A stretch of 64,000 bases of DNA from Clostridium saccharobutylicum DSM 13864. Its GTDB lineage: Bacteria; Bacillota; Clostridia; Clostridiales; Clostridiaceae. Under the pieces are notes generated by a model. It saw only the letters and a program-made list of their open reading frames with translations, did no database searches and was not told the origin of the DNA. Position 1 is the first letter of the stretch. Each line of letters opens with the position of its first letter. The translations under genes were made by a program, and so were the position numbers. Positions 27,170 through 34,369 of the stretch are shown here, one piece after another. The stretch is taken from assembly GCF_000473995.1 (NCBI RefSeq), contig NC_022571.1:3503416-3567415 (forward strand). The letters run 5' to 3'.

Positions 27170-27796
27170 CTAGTTTTTATTTATCTCCACTCCGAATTGC
27201 TGTATCCTTTCTATATTAAATTCACCATCATCTTTTATTTGTATAATAAGTTCATATCCTTCTCCATTTTTAGGTTGCCATTCATAAAACTTAAGACTAT
27301 TATCATACATTGTTTCTAATATTATGCCAATACTTCCACCATGTGTTACCCCCAATGCAGTTGCTATATGTTCTTTTTTCAAGTATTTTATAAGTTCATT
27401 AAAACCTTCTATAACTCTTTTTTTAAACTCAAATTTACTTTCCCCATTAGGACACTTAATGTGGCCTTCATCATCATTTATCCAGTCAATATACTCTTTT
27501 TTATCCTTAAGATCTTCATATGATTTCAATTCAAACTCTCCAAAATCATATTCAAACAACTTCTCCAAAATCTTATATTTCACTCCAGGATATATAATTT
27601 CTAATGTTTCATTTGCTCTCTTCGCTCCACTTGTAAAATAAAATTCACATTCTGGATATATAATATTATTTTTTTTCTCAATTAATTCCTTTACTCCTGA
27701 TTCACATAAATTAACATCACTTTTACCGTAATATAATCTTTGTTCATTACAGTATGTTTTTCCATGCCTAATTAAATATAGCTTAATTTCCTTCAT
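27170..27796 (-). CDS. cobC: histidine phosphatase, probable CobC
   Basis: Protein of 208 aa of the histidine phosphatase superfamily. The N-terminal LYLIRHGKTYCNEQRLYYGKSD carries the phospho-acceptor His in RHGKT. The second catalytic His is in ALGVTHGGSIG, with the acid in FEYDFGEFE. In cobalamin synthesis CobC removes phosphate from alpha-ribazole phosphate or from adenosylcobalamin 5'-phosphate. The assignment relies on the position directly upstream of cbiB and cobD, because the fold alone would also fit a phosphoglycerate mutase. Confidence 0.8.
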   Translation of the reverse strand: MKEIKLYLIRHGKTYCNEQRLYYGKSDVNLCESGVKELIEKKNNIIYPECEFYFTSGAKRANETLEIIYPGVKYKILEKLFEYDFGEFELKSYEDLKDKKEYIDWINDDEGHIKCPNGESKFEFKKRVIEGFNELIKYLKKEHIATALGVTHGGSIGIILETMYDNSLKFYEWQPKNGEGYELIIQIKDDGEFNIERIQQFGVEINKN

Positions 27797-27841
27797 ACTT
27801 CTCTCTCCTAAATCTTTTAATCACATAAAATACTATATGCT

Positions 27842-28004
27842 TAAGGCACATTCAAATGAGTAACAATTCTATTTATCAGCCTATTCCCCATCACACTACG
27901 TCGTTAAATTGCTCTAATAGGTCCGCTATGAGAGCAATTCACCTCCTTGCGTGCAGAAAAATATCCATGGCAAATTGGACTTGTTATTCATTTTTACGTG
28001 ATTA
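27842..28004. repeat. family B element, medium-length copy
   Basis: The left arm TAAGGCACATTCAAATGAGT then AACAATTCT pairs with the right arm AAATTGGACTTGTTATTCAT and TTTTACGTGATTA. An inner palindrome AAATTGCTCTAATAGG and CTATGAGAGCAATT forms the tip. It ends 3 bp before the CobU-like gene. Confidence 0.8.
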
Positions 28005-28006
28005 AA

Positions 28007-28417
28007 TTAATTTTTCAAACTCTCCTCAAGACCAAAAAATATTCTAGAAACACTATATGAATGTTTACTTAGAAATTGCAATACCTTACCAGTATCTTCT
28101 CTCCATTGTCTATCTAATTTTTCCATTGGAACTATTCCAGATCCTATTTCATCACAAATAATTATTTTATCTTTCAAACGTTCAATGTTATTTTGTAATA
28201 TTTCTAATGGATTTATGTCTTTTAAAATGCAGTTCCTTGTAAACAAATGTAAACCACATATAACTTTTTTATCATATCTTAAGTTTTCATCATTACAAAA
28301 AAATATTTCATCTTGTAATAATTCATACTTTTTTTTTACAAACTCTAGCTTTCCATTATATGCTCCACCAAATATTAAAATCACTATTTTTCCCTCCATG
28401 TTAGATATATCACACAA
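28007..28417 (-). CDS. divergent short CobU-like protein
   Basis: Protein of 136 aa (a TTG start is listed; an ATG at 28399 giving MEGKIVILIFGG is an alternative). The P-loop position reads LIFGGAYNGKLEFVKK, with glycines kept but the usual SGKS replaced by NGKL. The middle has ILQNNIERLKDKIIICDEIGSGIVPMEKLDRQWR, which matches the NEVGSGIVP and R-x-W/F-R region of CobU very well. It lacks the canonical His-rich GMP-acceptor segment. A full CobU is about 180 aa. It may be a partner of the other CobU-like protein (29496-30014), which has the complementary pattern of conserved motifs, or a regulator. Both are intact frames. Confidence 0.65.
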   Translation of the reverse strand: MCDISNMEGKIVILIFGGAYNGKLEFVKKKYELLQDEIFFCNDENLRYDKKVICGLHLFTRNCILKDINPLEILQNNIERLKDKIIICDEIGSGIVPMEKLDRQWREDTGKVLQFLSKHSYSVSRIFFGLEESLKN

Positions 28418-28540
28418 AGCAAATTAATCTCTTCCAATTTCAATCTCTTTTAGAAATTAGTCCACTAATTTTATGTATATACTTTCATAAAATATCTAGT
28501 TAATTACTTTCAGGCCTGTAATTATTATTCTACTGATACA

Positions 28541-28572
28541 AGGTACATTTAAATATATAACAAATTTATTTA
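28541..28572. repeat. family B solo end
   Basis: AAGGTACATTTAAATATATA then ACAAATTTATTTAA, one terminal arm only, ending at the cobS stop codon. Confidence 0.5.
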
Positions 28573-29325
28573 AAAAATACCTAGTGCCAAAATACCCACA
28601 ACTTCCCCCATAACTAACGCAAATCCTGCTACATCACCAGATATACCACCAAACTCCTTAATACATTTTAATACTGATAAACTAACCGCTATAAATATGA
28701 ATACAATCATTAAAATTCCTTTATACTTAAGCAATATAATTGAAATTAACATTGTTATTATTAATGCTAATATCATAAGCAGCTTATCTAAACTGCCAGT
28801 ACCTTTTTTAAAATATGTTCCTAATGAACTTTCCTTTATTGTTGATATACTCAAAAGAAAATATGAAACAATACTTCTACTTGCTATTGGAATTAGAATC
28901 AGCACATACGAAGGAATTCTCTTCTCGATAACAGAATATACACTTCCAAATTGTAAAAAGAATAACATAACTAAAGAAACCACTGCAAATGCCCCTGTTG
29001 TAGAATCCTTTAATATTCTAAGCTTTTCCTCTTTATCACGTCTAGAAAGAATTGCGTCACATACATCCATAAACCCATCTAAATGTATCATTCCCGTTAT
29101 TATAAATGGAATTATCATTGTTATTACTGTATTTAAAATAATAGAGCAATTTAAAAGATTCATTAAGTAATAAACTAAACTCCATATACCTCCAACTATA
29201 AGTCCAATAATAGGATAAAATTTCATCATATTCTTAACGCCATCGTCATCCCATTCTATATATGGTGTTGGAAGTATAGTGAACATACTTAATGCCATAA
29301 TAAATCCTTTATATAGTTTTTTCAT
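28570..29325 (-). CDS. cobS: adenosylcobinamide-GDP ribazoletransferase CobS
   Basis: Protein of 251 aa, multi-spanning membrane protein (six or seven hydrophobic helices). Family motifs: [26 protein letters not shown], then [29 protein letters not shown] with the metal-binding DGxxD-like pattern, and [11 protein letters not shown]. It joins adenosylcobinamide-GDP and alpha-ribazole to give adenosylcobalamin. It is flanked by the two CobU-like genes, consistent with supplying the GDP-activated substrate. The stop codon coincides with a solo family B arm. Confidence 0.94.
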   Translation of the reverse strand: MKKLYKGFIMALSMFTILPTPYIEWDDDGVKNMMKFYPIIGLIVGGIWSLVYYLMNLLNCSIILNTVITMIIPFIITGMIHLDGFMDVCDAILSRRDKEEKLRILKDSTTGAFAVVSLVMLFFLQFGSVYSVIEKRIPSYVLILIPIASRSIVSYFLLSISTIKESSLGTYFKKGTGSLDKLLMILALIITMLISIILLKYKGILMIVFIFIAVSLSVLKCIKEFGGISGDVAGFALVMGEVVGILALGIF

Positions 29326-29437
29326 AATTGTATTATTTCCTTTCGTATTATGTACTTTTTAGCATTTTCACGAAATAAAACTATTTCTTAAAAATTCACA
29401 AAATATAATTGTATTATTGTGAATCACTTATGTAACT

Positions 29438-29478
29438 ACGGCACATTTTGTACCTGTTGTTTTCTTTCATGTGCCTGA
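29438..29478. repeat. family B element, collapsed copy
   Basis: ACGGCACATTTTGTACCTGT followed by TGTTTTCTTTCATGTGCCTG, both ends without an interior. It lies between cobU and cobS. Confidence 0.5.
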
Positions 29479-29495
29479 AAACAAATATTAACTTT

Positions 29496-30014
29496 CTATT
29501 TATAATATTTAATATTTCCAAAGCTGCACTCTATAACATGATCGCACAAACTTGCTGCCTTCCTATTGATAGTAGCTAATTCCTTTTTATATTTTTCTGT
29601 CACTTCATCATATATTATAGAATCATTAAATATATAATCAGATACAATAACAGTATTTCTCACCTTATTAATAATCTCACTAATTCCTTTTAATATTTTA
29701 GTTGATGAATTTTTTATTATTTCATTTTCTACAAACATTTCATTTGCTAACAGAGATGTTATACTGTCTAATAATACAGTATCATATTTATTAAGTAATC
29801 TAACAATTTCATGTAAATTCTTATTCTTTTCTATTGTTACAAAATTTAAATTTTCTCTACTCTTAATATGTAATTCTATTCTTTTTTCATCTTCCTTATC
29901 ATATGGATTCATAGTTGCAATGTAAATAACTTTATCTCTATTCAATTTTAATGATATTTCTTCACCAATCTTTGATTTACCACTTTTTGACCCACCAATT
30001 ATCAAATAATTCAT
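29496..30014 (-). CDS. cobU: CobU, adenosylcobinamide kinase/guanylyltransferase (divergent)
   Basis: Protein of 172 aa, near normal CobU length. It starts MNYLIIGGSKSGKSKIGEEI with an intact P-loop, then YIATMNPYDKEDEKRIELHIKSRENLNF, in which the His of RIELH is the likely GMP acceptor. VLLDSITSLLANEMF fits the LVDCLTLWLSNLL strand. The later NEVGxGIVP motif is degraded here (NTVIVSDYIFNDSIIYDEVTEKYKKEL), whereas it is well kept in the short neighbour at 28007. It should phosphorylate and guanylylate adenosylcobinamide before CobS acts. The loss of the second motif makes the division of labour uncertain. Confidence 0.8.
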   Translation of the reverse strand: MNYLIIGGSKSGKSKIGEEISLKLNRDKVIYIATMNPYDKEDEKRIELHIKSRENLNFVTIEKNKNLHEIVRLLNKYDTVLLDSITSLLANEMFVENEIIKNSSTKILKGISEIINKVRNTVIVSDYIFNDSIIYDEVTEKYKKELATINRKAASLCDHVIECSFGNIKYYK

Positions 30015-30185
30015 ACTTGTTTATTATTCCTATCTTTCCTTCTCTGAGTATACTTAGTATTATATTCAATATTTTCTTATTAAGGATTATACCACATAAA
30101 AGAAATTATATCTTCACAAAATCTCTGTACAATTTACAAAATTCATAATATATAAACAGCTTAATATTTAAATTTATGTGGTAAC

Positions 30186-30384
30186 TAACCGAAAGTAAGG
30201 GGACTCTTTTGCTCGATTGCTATAGAATACTGCTATGGATTTCTACCAGTAAAAGTTGTTCCATTTATGCATGCTCCTCAGCTAAAGCTAAGGACAAGCA
30301 AAAATAGAACAACTTTTACTGAAGAAATACCTATAGCCATATTCTAAATGCAATGCTCCGCAAAAGAGTCCCCTTATTTTCTAG
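30186..30384. repeat. family A hairpin element (reverse orientation)
   Basis: Starts TAACCGAAA and ends TTTCTAG, the reverse of the standard. The outer stem AAGGGGACTCTTTTGC pairs with GCAAAAGAGTCCCCTT and shares no sequence with the GAAGCTGTATTC stem of other copies. The inner stem AGTAAAAGTTGTTCCATTT pairs with a GAACAACTTTTACT arm. Loop motifs GGATTTCTACC and GAAGAAATACC are kept. It lies upstream of cobU. Confidence 0.85.
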
Positions 30385-30576
30385 TTAGAGTATATTACAA
30401 GGTTTAAATCTAATTTCCAATTGTAAATTATTGCGCAACATCAAGAACAGAAAGGCTCTTATGATTTTTGGAATTTACTATTTAGAAAAAGTTAATGATT
30501 AAAAAAACACCACATAGGTTTAAATACTTGTATAGTGTCTTAAAATATAATAGGCTATCCAGTTTGTGAACGTGAA

Positions 30577-30921
30577 CTAATTTTCTTTTGTCATCCTCTC
30601 TTTTCCCCAATTAAAAATAGTTTCTAATGCTGGCACTAGTTGTAAGCAGTTATCCGTTAATGAGTACTCTACTCGTGGTGGAATCTGGTTAAACTCCACT
30701 CTGCTCACAAGCCCATTTTCTTCCAAACTTTTCAGTGACCTTGTAAGCATAATATTCGTAATCCCTACTAGATTTCTTTTAAGCTCATTATAACGCATAG
30801 CTTTATTTTGATATAATTTCCATATTATTGGCACTCTCCATTTTCCACCTAGAATTTCCATGGAATATATCATCACGCAGTTTCTCTCATTAATAACTTC
30901 TTGTTCTTCATTCTTTGGCAT
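30577..30921 (-). CDS. HxlR-family transcriptional regulator
   Basis: The start is the ATG at 30921 (MPKNEEQEVI), with AGGAGGAG 5-6 nt ahead; the longer frame is not supported. The 114-aa winged-helix protein has the HxlR pattern: CVMIYSMEILGGKWRVPIIWKLYQ, RYNELKRNLVGITNIMLTRSLKSLEENGLVSR, and PPRVEYSLTDNCLQLVPAL. The single N-terminal cysteine (Cys in RNCVMIY) is where redox or electrophile sensors of this family often act. It is divergent from the LUD-domain gene, with a palindrome TAGTATTTATACTA near 30974 in the gap, a plausible operator, so it probably controls that gene. Confidence 0.9.
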   Translation of the reverse strand: MPKNEEQEVINERNCVMIYSMEILGGKWRVPIIWKLYQNKAMRYNELKRNLVGITNIMLTRSLKSLEENGLVSRVEFNQIPPRVEYSLTDNCLQLVPALETIFNWGKERMTKEN

Positions 30922-30972
30922 AAACTCCTCCTGTTTAAGGCACAAAAATGTGCGTACTTGTATGCTTGTTTC

Positions 30973-30988
30973 CTAGTATTTATACTAA
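30973..30988. promoter_or_regulatory. palindrome between HxlR and LUD genes
   Basis: TAGTATTTATACTA is a perfect inverted repeat with a 4-nt centre, in the 110-bp divergent spacer. It could be an HxlR operator. No binding site consensus can be tested from one copy. Confidence 0.35.
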
Positions 30989-31030
30989 TTATAACGCTAA
31001 ATATATTAAAAGAAAAAGGAGAAATGAGAA

Positions 31031-31672
31031 ATGAAGCAATCACCACAACAGGAAAGAAATCAAAAATTAGGACAAAGTTTGGTAAAGGAATTGAATAGTC
31101 GTCATTTTTCTGCATGCTATTGTCCAAATAAAGAAGATGCACTGCAACAGGCATTAGCATTGATACCTGATGGTGACAGTATTACTTGGGGCGGTTCTGA
31201 TACTATTCGTGCAATTGGCTTAACTCAAAAGGTGAAAGAAGGAAATTACATAGTCTATGATAGAGATACAGTTCCATTTGAAAGTCGATCTGATTATGAA
31301 AAAGAACATTATTTTTCGGACACATATTTAACAAGTGTAAATGCAGTAAGTGAGGATGGTCAGCTCTGCCTAATTGATGGAACAGGAAATCGAGCAGCTT
31401 CACTTATTTTTGGGCCTAAAAATATTATTGTAATTGTTGGAATAAATAAAGTGGTTAAAACAGCTGAAGATGCAATGAAGCGCGTCAGAAATGTTGCTGC
31501 TCCAATAAACTGCCAACGCTTTGGTAATGCAAAAACACCATGTAGAATAACTGGAGAATGTGCAGACTGTAAATCACCAGATTCTATATGTAGATCTATG
31601 GTTACATTAAGGCTTTGTAATCCAAAAGATAAAATCAAAGTAATTATTGTAGGAGAAAATTTAGGCTATTAA
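31031..31672 (+). CDS. LUD-domain protein (LutC/DUF162-like)
   Basis: Protein of 213 aa. It matches the LUD domain found in LutC and in stand-alone clostridial proteins: a helical N-terminus (ERNQKLGQSLVKELNSRHF), then TWGGSDTIRAIGL, YFSDTYLTSVNAVSEDGQL, DGTGNRAASLIFGPKNIIVIVG, and KTPCRITGECADCKSPDSICR with four cysteines near the C-terminus. Lut proteins serve in lactate oxidation through iron-sulphur partners, but LutA and LutB are absent here. The role of single LUD proteins is unknown. It is divergent from the HxlR gene and probably regulated by it. Ribosome-binding site AAAGGAG. Confidence 0.88.
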   Translation: MKQSPQQERNQKLGQSLVKELNSRHFSACYCPNKEDALQQALALIPDGDSITWGGSDTIRAIGLTQKVKEGNYIVYDRDTVPFESRSDYEKEHYFSDTYLTSVNAVSEDGQLCLIDGTGNRAASLIFGPKNIIVIVGINKVVKTAEDAMKRVRNVAAPINCQRFGNAKTPCRITGECADCKSPDSICRSMVTLRLCNPKDKIKVIIVGENLGY

Positions 31673-31721
31673 TTTTATTATTTGTGTATTGGCAGAATAA
31701 AAGCACATATAACTGTGCATA

Positions 31722-31913
31722 ATGATTTTTAAATTAGGAGGATTAATTCCATTTATATTATTTCCAGCTAATAAGGAAACTCCTAAATACATAGTATACT
31801 TAGGTAGCGTACTGTCATATGCAATTATTCATATATGGAAGATAAATACACTACTTAGCATTTGTGGGGGTACAATATTTTATATGTTACTTGTTCAGTT
31901 TATATTTATTTGA
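31722..31913 (+). pseudogene. azlD: azlD relic with internal deletion
   Basis: This 63-aa frame joins two separated pieces of an AzlD-type branched-chain amino acid permease subunit. LIPFILFPANKETPKYIVYL with GSVLSYAIIH matches the early TRxxPFLLF and YLGxxLPxAI region, and HIWKINTLLSICGGTIFYML with LVQFIF matches the C-terminal HLWKRNTLLSI and GTxxYMxLVQ. The first 20 or so residues and the central helices of a normal protein (about 105-110 aa) are missing. No azlC gene is next to it. It is a remnant and unlikely to function. The frame itself is still open. Confidence 0.6.
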
Positions 31914-32062
31914 ATTAGTGTGTATTGTGAGAATATTATTTTCAGTAGTTCACAATGTTCTAAATATGTGAAGCTATCATTAATTTATAAGTTAATAACA
32001 TCCTCTTTCAGATAGACAAATTACTAATTAAATTTATGCTCTTGCTTTGTAATGTATCTAAA

Positions 32063-32261
32063 CTAGAAAGAAGCTGTATTCTTTTTCTCGATTGCTATAT
32101 AATTTGGCTGTAGGTATTTCTTCAGTAGAAATTGTTCCATTCTTGCTTGTCCTCGACTTGTTTGAGGAGCATGCAGGAATTGGTACAACTTCTGCTGTTA
32201 GAAATCCACAGCCAAATTATAAATGCAACACTCCGAAAAAGAATACAGCTTCTTTCGGTAA
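32063..32261. repeat. family A hairpin element with swapped inner arm
   Basis: Outer ends in standard orientation (CTAGAAAGAAGCTGTATTC and GAATACAGCTTCTTTCGGTA). The first internal loop pair is reversed relative to the copies at 15977 and 17856: CTCGATTGCTATATAAT is on the left and ATTATAAATGCAACACTCCG on the right. The apical part (GACTTGTTTGAGGAGCATGC) is again in standard orientation. It lies between the azlD relic and the convergent btuR gene. Confidence 0.85.
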
Positions 32262-32291
32262 GTTTCCACTTAAATTTAATATTTGTAAAAC

Positions 32292-32822
32292 TTATTTTTC
32301 TATTCCTATTCTTGAAGTTATTCCTTGTTCATATGGGTGCTTCACTGCTTTTATTTCTGACACATAATTTGCAATATCAATTAATTTCTTATCTGGATTT
32401 CTACCTGTCAAAACAACTTCTAATCCCTTTGGTTTATTTTTAAGAAATTCCATCACTTCATCTAAAGGCACTAATTTCAAATTAATTGCTGCCATTATTT
32501 CATCCAATATAAGCAAATCAACATTTTTATCTTTAGCTTTTTTGATTACTTCTCTAAATCTTTCTTCATGCTCTTTTCTAGTTACCATTTGTTCTTCTGG
32601 ACTCATAAATTTAAAAAACTTCTTTACTGGAATTCCTTTAAAAACTTCAAAGTTGTCTCCAAGTTTTTTAATGGAATTTAATTCACCAGTTTCATTGTCT
32701 TTTAGAAATTGAGTTAATAACACCTTTTTGTTATGACCTACAGCTCTCAAGGCAAGCCCCATAGCTGCAGTTGTTTTTCCTTTACCATCACCACAATAAA
32801 TATGAATTAATCCTAATTCCAT
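32292..32822 (-). CDS. btuR: cob(I)yrinic acid a,c-diamide adenosyltransferase
   Basis: Protein of 176 aa of the BtuR/CobO/CobA family. The N-terminal P-loop is IHIYCGDGKGKTTAAMGLALRA, followed by VLLTQFLKDNETGE, the LLILDEIMAAIN strand, EVVLTGRNPDKKLIDIANYVSEI and the C-terminal KHPYEQGITSRIGIEK. It transfers the adenosyl group from ATP to Co(I) corrinoids and serves both synthesis and salvage. It is a single gene with its own likely promoter in the 700-bp gap upstream. Confidence 0.95.
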   Translation of the reverse strand: MELGLIHIYCGDGKGKTTAAMGLALRAVGHNKKVLLTQFLKDNETGELNSIKKLGDNFEVFKGIPVKKFFKFMSPEEQMVTRKEHEERFREVIKKAKDKNVDLLILDEIMAAINLKLVPLDEVMEFLKNKPKGLEVVLTGRNPDKKLIDIANYVSEIKAVKHPYEQGITSRIGIEK

Positions 32823-33262
32823 AAAATCAGTCCTTTCGTGTTTACTGTATTTAACATACTATTTATTTACTTATTAAATTGTATGTTATTTAAAAAAGTT
32901 TATTAATATATACGGCATATTAAACAAACAATACGTCAGCATCCTAACATATTTTCTTTAATACACCCAATATAAAATTGCTTTACGATATCAATATTCA
33001 TTCATATATTTCTAGTTAACAAATATTAATATTTCTTTTGTTCTTCTATAAATTCTTATTAAAATAAATTTATTTTTCTCTTTTTTCAGTTGTAAAGATT
33101 TTCATATTGTGGTTGGTAATTCCTATTGTATTTATTTAAAGTATATCACAAAACTCAATGTAATCGTATAAAAAATGAAATAATATCTTAATTCATTGCT
33201 TTTCATCCATATTCAAATTATAACAAATCATCAAAAATATATTTTTCAACGCCTTATATATG
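32823..33262. other. AT-rich gap upstream of btuR
   Basis: Contains the btuR promoter region. A much degraded family B end pair can be made out at about 32911-32971 (TACGGCATATTAAACAAACA and TTTTCTTTAATACACCC). I looked here for a cobalamin riboswitch and found no B12-box-like sequence. Confidence 0.35.
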
Positions 33263-33533
33263 TATAGTGCTTATTTTTTTGAATGTAACTTAGGCACATG
33301 AAAATAAATAAGAAGTCCAATTTACCATGGGTATTTTTTATCAGGCAAGGAGACAAAGTGCTATCATAGCGGGCCTATTATGGTATTTTGCCAACGTGAG
33401 CAGTGAACCAAAATTTATGATTTGATGATGGTCGCTTACTCAGAGAGCACTCAGTGAGCGTATGCGAGTCGAGCTTCCTATGATGGAAAATAGACTGGCA
33501 AATGGACTTGTTATTTATTTGATTGTGCCTTAT
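33263..33533. repeat. family B element, longest copy, plus a solo end
   Basis: A solo right arm (AGTGCTTATTTTTTTGAATG) abuts a full 240-bp copy running from TTAGGCACATGAAAATAAAT then AAGAAGTCC to TGGACTTGTTATTTATTTGA then TTGTGCCTTA. The interior has nested inverted pieces: TCAGGCAAGGAGACAAAGTG, ATCATAGCGGGCCTATTATG, CAACGTGAGCAGTGAACC and GAGAGCACTCAGTGAGCGTA. It ends 5 bp before the ecfT stop codon. Confidence 0.85.
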
Positions 33534-33538
33534 TATGT

Positions 33539-34369
33539 TCATATAAAAGGATTATAGAATCTACTTCCATTTTTAAATGTAATTATTATAGATATAAAAA
33601 ATAATAACAATAGTACTATCATTGATATATAATCATTTTTTTTAAATTTCCTCTCACTATACCATGTACGTTTTTTCTTATTACCAAAAGCTCTAAGCTC
33701 CATAGCACAGCTTACTGTTTCTATTCTTTCCAAACTAGAAAATATAAGTGGCATAAGTATTGAAACAGAATTTTTAATACGAGCTGATAAATTTGCTTTC
33801 TTTGACATATCTATTCCTCTAGCTTGTTGTGCAAATGATATATCCATATATTCATGTTGTACATCTGGTATATATCTTAATGCTATAGCTACTGAGTATG
33901 CTATTTTATAATTAACACCAATTTTATTCAATGATGCTGCAAATTCACTTGGATTTGTTGCAACCATAAATAATAATGCTATAGGGATTATGGAAAAATA
34001 CTTTATAGTAATATTAAATTGATAAAAAAGTTCCTCAACCGTTATTGTATATGGACCAATTAAATGTAATAAATCTGTTCTGCTTTTATATATCTCAACA
34101 CCTTGATATGGAGCAAATATAAAAATAGTTATATTATTTATAAGTAAAAATAATAATATAAAATAAACTACAAAAGATATTTGTTTAAATTTCACTTTAG
34201 ATAACTTAAATACGAATCCACCAAATATAACCATAAAGACAAGAATATACGTATTATAAGTTAACATTGATGTTAATGACCATAATATCAAACATATAAG
34301 CTTTGTTGCCCCTGTTAATTTATGAATAGGTGAATCTATTTCTGAATACTCAAGCATTGCTTCATTCAT
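33539..34369 (-). CDS. ecfT: ECF transporter transmembrane subunit EcfT
   Basis: Protein of 276 aa with about five or six membrane helices (first near 25-60, last near 250-268). The two coupling motifs that contact the ATPases are visible: ISFAQQARGIDMSKK and AMELRAFGNKKKR. It starts inside the end of the fused ATPase gene (4-bp overlap), so the two are translationally coupled. With the fused ATPase it forms the energising module for an S component, probably the UPF0397-like gene upstream and perhaps others elsewhere. Confidence 0.92.
   Translation of the reverse strand: MNEAMLEYSEIDSPIHKLTGATKLICLILWSLTSMLTYNTYILVFMVIFGGFVFKLSKVKFKQISFVVYFILLFLLINNITIFIFAPYQGVEIYKSRTDLLHLIGPYTITVEELFYQFNITIKYFSIIPIALLFMVATNPSEFAASLNKIGVNYKIAYSVAIALRYIPDVQHEYMDISFAQQARGIDMSKKANLSARIKNSVSILMPLIFSSLERIETVSCAMELRAFGNKKKRTWYSERKFKKNDYISMIVLLLLFFISIIITFKNGSRFYNPFI

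Noticed and set aside
31060..31638. Minus-strand frames antisense to the LUD gene
   Set aside because: The plus-strand LUD domain is clearly conserved, and the antisense frames have no start signals.
32092..32443. 91-aa and 103-aa plus-strand frames
   Set aside because: They read through a family A element into the antisense of btuR.
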